From assembly GCA_946186335.1 (NCBI GenBank), contig CAMHMW010000027.1, forward strand, positions 1 to 16,788: a stretch of 16,788 nt of DNA. Reading direction: 5' to 3'. This DNA is from an uncultured Candidatus Melainabacteria bacterium. GTDB taxonomy: Bacteria; Cyanobacteriota; Vampirovibrionia; Gastranaerophilales; Gastranaerophilaceae. Every line of letters starts with the position of its first letter. Position 1 is the first letter of the stretch. Below, piece by piece: positions 7,205 through 14,001 of the stretch. A program made the position numbers and the translations under genes. Below the pieces are notes generated by a model, which saw nothing but the letters and a program-made list of their open reading frames with translations, was not told the origin of the DNA and searched no databases.

Positions 7205-7813
7205 ATGGTTTTAGAAAACAAGCTTGGGTTAACAAATTCGGCAGATTTGGCAAGAGAAGAAGAACGGATTAGCAAGAAAAAGGCAATCGAACTTTTTGAA
7301 ACGGGTTGGCTTGATAAATTGGAAGCAGGTAAATTTGACTCACTATCTAAAATTCACAAATATCTGTTTGATGATATTTATAATTTTGCAGGAGAAATCC
7401 GCAAAGAAAATATCTCAAAAGGGAGCTTTCGTTTTGCCCCAGTAATGTACTTGAACGCTGCATTAGAACATATTGATTCTATGCCCCAATCCAATTTTGA
7501 CGAAATTATTGCAAAATATATTGAAATGAATATTGCCCATCCTTTCAGAGAAGGTAACGGCAGAAGCACACGTATCTGGCTTGATTTAATCTTAAAAAAA
7601 GAACTCGGGATGGTTGTTGACTGGAGTAAAGTAGATAAAGAAGATTATTTGCTTGCAATGGAAAGAAGTCCCGTAAAAGACATCGAAATAAAAGTTTTAC
7701 TTAAAGATGCCCTTACTTCTGATGTTAACAACAGAGAAGTCTATATGAAAGGTATAGATGCAAGTTACCATTATGAAGGGTATAATATTTTTAAAACCGA
7801 AGATTTAAAATAG
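7205..7813 (+). CDS. fic: Fic-domain AMP-transferase, class III (self-inhibited)
   Basis: Fic enzymes usually transfer AMP from ATP to a hydroxyl side chain of a target protein. The 202-residue product has the canonical active-site motif HPFREGNGRSTR, with the catalytic His and the phosphate-binding NGR, at about 114-125. Near the C-terminus, MKGIDASYHYEGYN contains SxxxEG, the (S/T)xxxE(G/N) inhibitory motif in which Glu blocks productive ATP binding. A motif placed C-terminally in the same chain defines class III Fic proteins, which fits the short length and the absence of a separate antitoxin gene. The target is unknown. The gene follows the helical-repeat protein but has its own promoter, and converges with aroA 12 nt away. 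The start at ATG 7205 is chosen over TTG 7187. Confidence 0.93.
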   Translation: MVLENKLGLTNSADLAREEERISKKKAIELFETGWLDKLEAGKFDSLSKIHKYLFDDIYNFAGEIRKENISKGSFRFAPVMYLNAALEHIDSMPQSNFDEIIAKYIEMNIAHPFREGNGRSTRIWLDLILKKELGMVVDWSKVDKEDYLLAMERSPVKDIEIKVLLKDALTSDVNNREVYMKGIDASYHYEGYNIFKTEDLK

Positions 7814-7825
7814 TCGTTCTGTCTG

Positions 7826-9103
7826 TTACGAAATAACGGACTCAACGAGTTTTTCAAAAGTGGGAAAGGATATATTCACCCATTCAAATTCGTTTATTAA
7901 AATTTCTCTCTCACAAACCATGCCGGCAACATAAAGACTCATCGCAAGCCTGTGGTCGTGGTATGTTTCAACCTCAACCCCGCCCGACAATTTTGTTTTG
8001 CCGTTAATAATCATACCGTTAGGTGTTTCTTCGATATCTGCACCAAGTTTTTTTAATTCCGTCACCATAGCGGAAATTCTGTCTGATTCTTTATTTCGTA
8101 AATCCTGAGCATCTTTTATGACGGTCTGCCCCTGTGTCTGTGTTGCAAGAACAGAAATAACAGGAATTTCATCTATTAATCTCGGGATAATTTCACCTGA
8201 AATTTCACATCCTTTAAGATTTTCACTATATCCAACCAAAATATCTCCGACGGTTTCCCCGCATATTTCACGTTCATCAAGAATTTCTATATTTCCGCCC
8301 ATTTGTTTTATAACATCAATAATTCCTGTTCTTGTGAGGTTAAGCCCGACATTTTTTAATATTATTTTTGAATTTGGAATAATAAGTGCAGCCACAATAA
8401 AATAGGCAGCAGATGATATATCCGCACATATTTCAATATTTACGGGAGAAAGTTCGGATTTTTCAATGTACACGGTTGTACCGTCAGTCTTAATATTTGC
8501 CCCCATTGATTTTAACATCAATTCAGTATGGTTTCTTGAAAGACAGGGTTCTGTTACGGAGGTTACACCGTCAATTCCCAATCCTGCAAGTAAAATACAG
8601 GATTTTACCTGTGCCGATGCAAGTTTTGATTTATAACTTATGGGGTTTAATTTGGCAGAATGTATAAGTAGTGGGGCTTTACCGTCAGTTGACTCTATTT
8701 TTGCACCCATAAGAGTTAACGGTTCTATAATACGTTTCATGGGGCGTTTTGAAAGGCTCTCGTCCCCTGTTAGAATTGAATTAAAATTTTGCCCCGCAAG
8801 AACACCTGACAAAAGACGCATTGTTGTTCCGGAGTTGCCGCAATCAAGAGGGGTTTCACTTTTATATAGTTCACTGTCTGATTTTACGGTAACCTCACTC
8901 CCGTTTTCCTCAATATCAATTCCAAGCGCTTTAAATATTTTTAAAGTTGAATGAGGGTCTTGTCCGTCAGAAAAGTTTTTTATAACAGATTTTCCTTTTG
9001 CAAGAGATGACAAAATTATTGCCCTGTGAGAAATTGATTTATCCGCAGGAACGGTTATTTCTCCTTTCAAGCCTGATATACAGTTTTTTACCAGTTTTTG
9101 CAT
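7826..9103 (-). CDS. aroA: 3-phosphoshikimate 1-carboxyvinyltransferase (EPSP synthase)
   Basis: The enzyme joins PEP to shikimate 3-phosphate to make EPSP, the sixth step of the shikimate pathway. It is 425 residues long, the usual length. Visible residues: ADKSISHR (20-27), GNSGTTMR (89-96), SAQVK (163-167), RNHTE (190-194), NLTR (255-258), PRLIDEIP with the catalytic Asp311, NKESDRI with Glu339, and YHDHRLAMS (381-389). RNHTE, SAQVK and NLTR match the motif set used to define class II enzymes (RxHxE, SAQxK, NxTR). The fourth, GDKS, is ADKS here. GNSGT keeps the small glycine typical of class I enzymes, and Leu97 replaces the proline that follows MR in E. coli AroA. It stands alone, with its own leaderless promoter, divergent from mlaE. 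Confidence 0.97.
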   Translation of the reverse strand: MQKLVKNCISGLKGEITVPADKSISHRAIILSSLAKGKSVIKNFSDGQDPHSTLKIFKALGIDIEENGSEVTVKSDSELYKSETPLDCGNSGTTMRLLSGVLAGQNFNSILTGDESLSKRPMKRIIEPLTLMGAKIESTDGKAPLLIHSAKLNPISYKSKLASAQVKSCILLAGLGIDGVTSVTEPCLSRNHTELMLKSMGANIKTDGTTVYIEKSELSPVNIEICADISSAAYFIVAALIIPNSKIILKNVGLNLTRTGIIDVIKQMGGNIEILDEREICGETVGDILVGYSENLKGCEISGEIIPRLIDEIPVISVLATQTQGQTVIKDAQDLRNKESDRISAMVTELKKLGADIEETPNGMIINGKTKLSGGVEVETYHDHRLAMSLYVAGMVCEREILINEFEWVNISFPTFEKLVESVIS

Positions 9104-9109
9104 AGTGTA

Positions 9110-9118
9110 ATTTTAACA
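9110..9118 (-). promoter_or_regulatory. Extended -10 promoter for aroA, leaderless start
   Basis: On the minus strand this is TGTTAAAAT, followed by six bases and the aroA ATG, the same spacing as ruvB. TTGATT (9134-9139) lies 18 bp upstream as a -35. There is no Shine-Dalgarno sequence. Confidence 0.6.
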
Positions 9119-9160
9119 TAAATTTTCACATTTAATCAAATTCATCCGGTTTTGTTTTCA

Positions 9161-9183
9161 TGATATAATTTCCAAAAAAGGAG
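9161..9183 (+). promoter_or_regulatory. Extended -10 and strong Shine-Dalgarno for mlaE
   Basis: TGATATAAT (9161-9169) is a consensus extended -10. AGGAG (9179-9183) lies 7 nt before the TTG at 9191, which fixes this unusual start codon. No ATG is suitably placed. Confidence 0.65.
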
Positions 9184-9190
9184 CGCAACT

Positions 9191-9928
9191 TTGATAAAAT
9201 TTTTAGGCGAGTGTATTATAAATTTTATTGAATGTCTTAAATATATCTTTGGCGGAAACGTAAAATTCAGAAGCGTTATAACACAGGCTGCCTCAATAAG
9301 TTTTGACTCTTTACCGATTTCGCTTATTATTGCATTCATATCTTCTGCTGTTATTGCAATACAGGTTTCAAAGCAATTTTTAATGTCGGGAGCTGAAGCA
9401 TATATCGGCGGAACAATTGCAATCGTCATGATAAGAGAAATTGCGCCGGGGTTTGTTGCCCTTGCTATCGGGGCAAGAGCGGGAACTGCAATATCTGCCG
9501 AAATTGCAAACATGCAGGTAACCTCTCAGGTTGATGCCATAAAAACCCTTCAGGTAAACCCTGTCGGGTATTATTTCGCACCGAGAATACTATCTGCCGC
9601 AATTACCGTTCCTATGGTTGTTCTAATTGCGGAATTTGTCGGAATAGCCGGCGGAATGTTCGTTTCTATGGGAACAATTAATCTTCACCCCGCAAGATAT
9701 ATGGCTTCTGCCTGGGCATGGATGTCCACAAAAGATATTTATGTCAGTCTTTTAAAAGCCTCCATTTTTGGCGCTTTAATTGCTCTTGTTTGCTCAACAA
9801 AAGGGTATCAAACCAAAGGCGGGGCAAAAGAAGTCGGTATATCTACCACTCAGGCTGCTATTATTTCAACCGTTTATATGCTTATTGCCGATTTCCTTAT
9901 TAATCTGGTTTTCTATATCGCAAAATAA
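9191..9928 (+). CDS. mlaE: MlaE/YrbE-family ABC lipid transporter permease (TTG start)
   Basis: MlaE permeases form the membrane part of ABC systems that move phospholipids between inner and outer membranes; the plastid relative is TGD1. The 245-residue product has the family signature IGARAGTAISAEIANMQVTS followed by QVDAIKTLQVNPVGYYFAPR (about 96-135), and five or six hydrophobic segments, including ones around 35-60, 140-165 and 215-243. The MlaF-type ATPase and the MlaD-type substrate-binding protein are not adjacent, so partners must be encoded elsewhere. The TTG start is set by AGGAG 7 nt upstream. The gene diverges from aroA and ends 60 nt before a separate promoter. Confidence 0.95.
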   Translation: MIKFLGECIINFIECLKYIFGGNVKFRSVITQAASISFDSLPISLIIAFISSAVIAIQVSKQFLMSGAEAYIGGTIAIVMIREIAPGFVALAIGARAGTAISAEIANMQVTSQVDAIKTLQVNPVGYYFAPRILSAAITVPMVVLIAEFVGIAGGMFVSMGTINLHPARYMASAWAWMSTKDIYVSLLKASIFGALIALVCSTKGYQTKGGAKEVGISTTQAAIISTVYMLIADFLINLVFYIAK

Positions 9929-9945
9929 TATTCAAAATCCATTAT

Positions 9946-9985
9946 TTATACTATTAAACTTTTGAAATTTTTACATTATACTATT
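9946..9985 (+). promoter_or_regulatory. Duplicated TTATACTATT with -10 box of the exported-protein/lspA operon
   Basis: The 10-mer TTATACTATT occurs at 9946-9955 and again at 9976-9985, 30 bp apart. Each contains TATACT. The downstream copy (9977-9982) ends 6 nt before ATG 9989, matching the leaderless arrangement of ruvB and aroA. The upstream copy would give a ~30-nt leader without a Shine-Dalgarno sequence. Confidence 0.5.
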
Positions 9986-9988
9986 GTT

Positions 9989-10885
9989 ATGAGAAAAATT
10001 ATATTTACTTTGGTTATGGCTTTGTTAATAACACCTGTTACGGTGAACATTTCTGATGCATCTTTGGTATCTGACCGTTCGTACAGAGCAGAACAAAGAC
10101 GGGAAAACAAACAGAATATCAAACAAATTAAAGATCTTTTCAAAGTCCATGAAAAATTTGCAAATGCACATGATATAAAAATGCTTGAAGTTCTTTATGC
10201 CGATAACTACAAAAATAATGACGGCTTTGATAAAAAAACATATTTCAAAAGTATTGAAACTACGTGGGAATCAAGCAAGGACATATCTTACACAACCAAA
10301 ATTCAGTCGGTAGAAATTGACGGGGATAATGCAAGCGTAAACGTTATAGAAACAGCATCCGGAACTATCGTTGATGAAATGATTGAACATGTTCCGATAT
10401 CGGGAGAAATTCACTCTGTTTCCAGCGGAATATATTACCTGACAAAAATAAACGGCAAATGGTATATTTCGGGAGAAGTGTCATTGAGTGATGAATCTTC
10501 CCTTTTATACGGCGATGCAAGATTTATGAACATTGAACTTCAAGCCCCAAATCAGGTATCATCGGGAGAAACATATTCGGTATTATTAAAAGTTGATGCG
10601 GATAAAGAAACTATGATTGTCGGCTCAATCGACCATGACCCTGTTACATATCCTGCAAAAACCCCGAAAAGTCCCCTAAGAGCGTTAAGCACTTCTCAGA
10701 CTCTTGAAAGATACATAAAAGCAAATACGGATAACCTGAATGAATATGCTGTTGCTTCTATGGCTATTTCAAAAGTAAAAAAGCTTGCTCCCGATAATGT
10801 TCGGGTTTATATGTCAGGTATTGCCTGTGTAATGAAACGGGTTAATGTCGTTCCAAAAAATAATTTTATTAAATTAGAGGATTAA
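9989..10885 (+). CDS. Exported protein with NTF2-like domain, unknown function
   Basis: 298 residues from ATG 9989. A signal peptide is clear: MRKIIFTLVMALLITPVTV, then a likely signal peptidase I site after SDA (~25). Residues ~40-165 have the helix-helix-sheet pattern of NTF2/SnoaL-like domains (VHEKFANAHDIKMLEVLY..., YFKSIETTW, then strands ending YYLTKINGKWYISGE). A beta-rich C-terminal half follows (QAPNQVSSGETYSVLLKVDAD). No catalytic residues stand out. An in-frame TTG at 9962 exists, but it precedes the -10 box and adds residues ahead of the signal peptide, so I reject it. It is the first gene of a four-gene operon and is separated from lspA by one base. Confidence 0.75.
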   Translation: MRKIIFTLVMALLITPVTVNISDASLVSDRSYRAEQRRENKQNIKQIKDLFKVHEKFANAHDIKMLEVLYADNYKNNDGFDKKTYFKSIETTWESSKDISYTTKIQSVEIDGDNASVNVIETASGTIVDEMIEHVPISGEIHSVSSGIYYLTKINGKWYISGEVSLSDESSLLYGDARFMNIELQAPNQVSSGETYSVLLKVDADKETMIVGSIDHDPVTYPAKTPKSPLRALSTSQTLERYIKANTDNLNEYAVASMAISKVKKLAPDNVRVYMSGIACVMKRVNVVPKNNFIKLED

Positions 10886-10886
10886 A

Positions 10887-11351
10887 ATGAATTCATCAGC
10901 AGGTAAATACATATTTTTAATAGCAAGTTTCATATTCTGGTTATTTTTGGCACTGTTTTCATCCCGACTCATTGTTGATAACCTCACATCAGGGCATGAA
11001 TATTCAAATTTCCTGTTTAATCTTCATTATTTAAAAAATTCGGGTGCTGCATTCAGCCTGTTCCAAAACGCAAGAGAGTTTTTAATTATAGTATCTGTTG
11101 TTGCAACAACAATGCTATTTGGGTTTGCGCACTACCATATAAGATCAATTCATTATATCTCATTATCATTTATAGCATTGTTATCGGCAGGAATTATGAG
11201 CAACTGCCACGAACGCATTGTTCTCGGCTATGTCAGAGATTATATTCAGTTAAACCATATAAATTTTCCGATATTTAATGTTGCCGACATATTTATAACC
11301 ATAGGTGTCGTAGCATTGGTTGTTATTTTGCTTTGCTTTAAAGGAAAATAA
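10887..11351 (+). CDS. lspA: Lipoprotein signal peptidase (LspA), divergent
   Basis: LspA cleaves the signal peptide from prolipoproteins in the inner membrane after lipid attachment. The 154-residue protein has the family's four transmembrane segments (about 8-26, 65-82, 88-104, 130-150). Recognisable motifs are YLKNSGAAFSLF (48-59), LGYVRDYI (113-120) and FPIFNVADIFI (127-137), which carries the second catalytic Asp, D134. The first motif normally reads GNxxDR. Here it is SNCHER (105-110), so the catalytic Asp is Glu109. The DQxTK motif near the end of helix 1 is also degenerate (DNLTS, 31-35). AGAGGA precedes the ATG. Operon position and length argue that it is intact. Activity with an Asp/Glu pair is not established here. 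Confidence 0.9.
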   Translation: MNSSAGKYIFLIASFIFWLFLALFSSRLIVDNLTSGHEYSNFLFNLHYLKNSGAAFSLFQNAREFLIIVSVVATTMLFGFAHYHIRSIHYISLSFIALLSAGIMSNCHERIVLGYVRDYIQLNHINFPIFNVADIFITIGVVALVVILLCFKGK

Positions 11352-11354
11352 TTT

Positions 11355-12269
11355 ATGCTTTTAATAATTGATGAAAACACCGATAACATCAGACTTGATT
11401 TGTATTTAGCGCAACTGTACGGAGATATTTCCCGTTCAAAAATTCAAAACGGGATAAAATCTGGAAAAGTTCTTGTAAACGGAGAGAAAAAAAAATCATC
11501 CTACAATTTAAAATTCGGTGACAGGATAGAATTTGAAAATCTTTGCGAAGATAAAGTTTTAAAAATTGAACCCGAAAATATACCGCTTGATATTATTTGG
11601 GAAGATGAAAATATGGCGGTTGTAAATAAACCGTCAGGAATGCTCACCCATCCGACCCCGCTGGAAACATCAGGGACACTGGTGAATGCGCTTTTATATA
11701 AATACGGGGAAAATCTTTCCGATATAAACGGAGAATTTAGACGGGGAATTGTCCACAGACTGGACAGAAATACCTCGGGACTTTTGATGATAGCAAAAAA
11801 TAACAAAACCCATGAATATCTTGCGCAAATTATTAAAGACCACAAACTTGTAAAAAAATATCATGCCGTTTTAAAAGGAGATTATCCGAAAGATGAAGAT
11901 GTTATAGAAATTCCGATAGGACGGCATAAAACTCAACCCCATAAAATGGCGGTAACAGATGACGGCAAACCGAGCAAAACAATTTTGAAAGTTTTAGAGC
12001 GTTTCGGGGAAGCAACTTATGTTGAACTGACTCTTGTTACGGGAAGAACTCATCAGATTAGAGTTCACACAAGTTATAAAAAACACCCCGTTTATAACGA
12101 CACCTTATACGGGGCGGGGATGGGAAAAGTTAAGACGGAAGAACAGGTTTTACAGTCTTTTTATTTACAATTTGCAAAACCGTTTTCATCAGAGATAATT
12201 GAATTAGAAATCGAACCCGATGAAAAACTTTCAAAGGTTTTAAATTACTTCAGAAACAGGAGAGTGTAA
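11355..12269 (+). CDS. rluD: RluA/RluD-family 23S rRNA pseudouridine synthase
   Basis: These enzymes isomerise uridine to pseudouridine in rRNA. The 304-residue protein has an N-terminal S4 RNA-binding domain (about 10-60, with SRSKIQNGIKSGKVLVNG) and the catalytic domain with NKPSGMLTHP (91-100), the active-site motif GIVHRLDRNTSG containing catalytic Asp137, and GRTHQIRVH near 225-235. The S4 domain plus HRLDxxTSG points to RluC/RluD rather than RluA. RluD is my best guess, and the target position cannot be read from sequence. AAGGA lies nine bases upstream. It follows lspA by three bases, a pairing of lspA and rluD seen in many bacteria. Confidence 0.93.
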   Translation: MLLIIDENTDNIRLDLYLAQLYGDISRSKIQNGIKSGKVLVNGEKKKSSYNLKFGDRIEFENLCEDKVLKIEPENIPLDIIWEDENMAVVNKPSGMLTHPTPLETSGTLVNALLYKYGENLSDINGEFRRGIVHRLDRNTSGLLMIAKNNKTHEYLAQIIKDHKLVKKYHAVLKGDYPKDEDVIEIPIGRHKTQPHKMAVTDDGKPSKTILKVLERFGEATYVELTLVTGRTHQIRVHTSYKKHPVYNDTLYGAGMGKVKTEEQVLQSFYLQFAKPFSSEIIELEIEPDEKLSKVLNYFRNRRV

Positions 12270-12689
12270 ATGAGAAAAGTTTTTATGGCAGTGAGTATAT
12301 TGGTATTACTTGCAATTGTGTATTTAACGGTAATAAATTTCCAAAATTATGCGGGAATAAATTTTTCGAGTCTTAGCGGACAAATATTCACAAGAGCAGT
12401 AAGAGTTTCCACATATACGGTCCTTATGGTTTTATCGGGAATTTTTGTAGGTGCCGGAACCGTTTATATGTTTCTTTCTGCACAACAGGAAAAACTTAAA
12501 GCATACAAAAGAGAACTTGAAAAATCTTCTGTTGCAGGAGAAACAAACGCTTCAAGAGTGGAAGTTCTTGAAGCCAAAATCAAGACACTGGAAAAAGCAT
12601 TTAATACGGTAATTGATGAAAGAACCCAACTTGAAGTTCAGATAAAATCACTTAATACAGAAATCGCAAATATGAGAAAGGGCAAATAA
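12270..12689 (+). CDS. Small inner-membrane protein with coiled coil (LapA-like)
   Basis: 139 residues with two hydrophobic helices (about 4-23 and 46-69) and a long heptad-rich coiled coil (72-137: EKLKAYKRELEK..., VEVLEAKIKTLEKAF..., LEVQIKSLNTEIANM). The layout matches the LapA/DUF1049 style of small membrane proteins, which in enterobacteria help LPS assembly. The assignment by architecture is tentative. The ATG begins directly after the TAA of the pseudouridine synthase gene, and AGGAG lies 7 nt upstream. It ends seven bases from the convergent galM. Confidence 0.65.
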   Translation: MRKVFMAVSILVLLAIVYLTVINFQNYAGINFSSLSGQIFTRAVRVSTYTVLMVLSGIFVGAGTVYMFLSAQQEKLKAYKRELEKSSVAGETNASRVEVLEAKIKTLEKAFNTVIDERTQLEVQIKSLNTEIANMRKGK

Positions 12690-12696
12690 ATCTTTC

Positions 12697-13941
12697 TTAT
12701 TCGGCGTTAAATGAATAGACGATTTCTCTGTTGTATTCTTCCCCTTTTTTCAAGATGGGTTTTTCTTTAAAGTTATCGGTATTTATCGCATTCGGGTAAA
12801 ACTGAGGTTCTATACAAAATGCTGAGCGTTTTTCATATCTTTTTCCGTCTTTACCCATCGGCTGTGCGGATTTACCCAGATGATTTGCGGTATAGAACTG
12901 AAAGCCCGGAAGATTTGTTGAAACCTTTAAATTTATTCCTGTTTTTTCCGATTTAACATTTGCAACTTCTATAAGCGATTTGCCATCATAGTTATCTATA
13001 CAGTAATTTTGGTCAAATCCGGAGCCAATTTTTAATTGTTCGTTATTCGTATTTATAACCTCAGATATTTTCTTTGCAGTTTTAAAATCAAACGGGGAGT
13101 TTTCAACCGCCGAAATTTCACCTGTCGGAACTGCTATTTCACTATTCACCGTATAATTTGATGAATTTGGAAGCGTTACAACATGATTTAAAACGGAGTT
13201 TTCCTCCGTATTTTCCGCCCCATCAAGATTAAAATACGTGTGATTTGTCATATTAATAAGGGTATCTTTGTCTGATTTTGCCCTGTATATTATGTGCAAA
13301 TTATTGTCATTGTCAAATTTATAAGTAACACTTGCTTTTACATTCCCCGGATAACCGCTTTCCATATCCTTTTTGTCATAGGTAAACTCTATTCCGTCTT
13401 TTAATATATGAGGTGTCCAGTTTTGAACGTCAAATCCGTTTGTACCGCCGTGAGAATGGGTTTTTCCGCCGTCTTTGTTACATTCAAGAGTATATTCCGT
13501 TTTTCCGATTTTAAATTTGCCCTCGCTGATTTTATTTGCACAGGGACCTATTGTCCCTCCGGCATGTCCGACAGGTGCCTGTTCATAAGGACTTACATCA
13601 GTATAACCCTGAGTGACATCCTTTAACTCACCATTTTTATCCGGAACTTTTATTGAAGTTATTGTTGCCCCAAAGGTTGAGATATCAACACTTGCTCCGT
13701 TTTTGTTTGTAATTGTGTAAAGGGTTGCCTCTTTTCCCGTCTTTTTTATTGTACCGAAAGATTTTTGCCCAATTTTCATCCCGTCATAATCAGAGTTTAC
13801 GGTGTCATTTTTTACTTCAACACTTTTGGTAAAAGTGTCTCCGCTTCCTGTAACCGGTTGATACTGCGGGACTACCCGCTGAGTCTGAGGGGTTATTTTG
13901 GGAAGATTAAACGCTATATGTGAATTAAAATCTATCGGCAT
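12697..13941 (-). CDS. galM: Aldose 1-epimerase (galactose mutarotase) with N-terminal extension
   Basis: GalM interconverts alpha and beta anomers of galactose and glucose. The 414-residue protein has the catalytic core from about residue 62. Key residues are His164 (HSHGGTNGFD), His234 (NMTNHTYFNL), Asp310 (GFDQNY) and the general base Glu378 (AFCIEPQFYPNAIN). The usual GRxANRI segment reads GPCANKI (132-138), replacing a substrate-binding arginine. The first ~60 residues are an extra Pro/Gln/Ser/Thr-rich segment without a signal peptide. AAGGAG lies six bases before the ATG. It lies downstream of aroC on the same strand but has its own promoter inside a hairpin. No other sugar-metabolism genes are near. 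Confidence 0.93.
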   Translation of the reverse strand: MPIDFNSHIAFNLPKITPQTQRVVPQYQPVTGSGDTFTKSVEVKNDTVNSDYDGMKIGQKSFGTIKKTGKEATLYTITNKNGASVDISTFGATITSIKVPDKNGELKDVTQGYTDVSPYEQAPVGHAGGTIGPCANKISEGKFKIGKTEYTLECNKDGGKTHSHGGTNGFDVQNWTPHILKDGIEFTYDKKDMESGYPGNVKASVTYKFDNDNNLHIIYRAKSDKDTLINMTNHTYFNLDGAENTEENSVLNHVVTLPNSSNYTVNSEIAVPTGEISAVENSPFDFKTAKKISEVINTNNEQLKIGSGFDQNYCIDNYDGKSLIEVANVKSEKTGINLKVSTNLPGFQFYTANHLGKSAQPMGKDGKRYEKRSAFCIEPQFYPNAINTDNFKEKPILKKGEEYNREIVYSFNAE

Positions 13942-13947
13942 ATCAAA

Positions 13948-13977
13948 CTCCTTTTTCCCTATTATATAAGAAAAAGG
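13948..13977 (-). promoter_or_regulatory. galM promoter inside an RBS-sequestering hairpin
   Basis: On the minus strand, CCTTTTTC (13970-13977) and GAAAAAGG (13950-13957) form a perfect 8-bp inverted repeat. The 12-nt loop carries TATAAT (13961-13966). The second arm contains the first four bases of the galM Shine-Dalgarno AAGGAG (13948-13953). A transcript starting at this promoter would begin near 13954 and lack the first arm. Confidence 0.5.
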
Positions 13978-14001
13978 AAAAATTTAAAAAATTGCCATTT
14001 A

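Noticed and set aside
8118..8405. 95-residue plus-strand ORF
   Set aside because: Antisense shadow of aroA; composition and lack of initiation signals argue against it.
9142..9513. 123-residue minus-strand ORF
   Set aside because: Antisense to the start of mlaE, with hydrophobic residues mirrored from the membrane protein.
9962..9988. In-frame TTG start for the exported protein
   Set aside because: It adds nine residues before a standard signal peptide and its codons contain the -10 box; ATG 9989 fits both signals.
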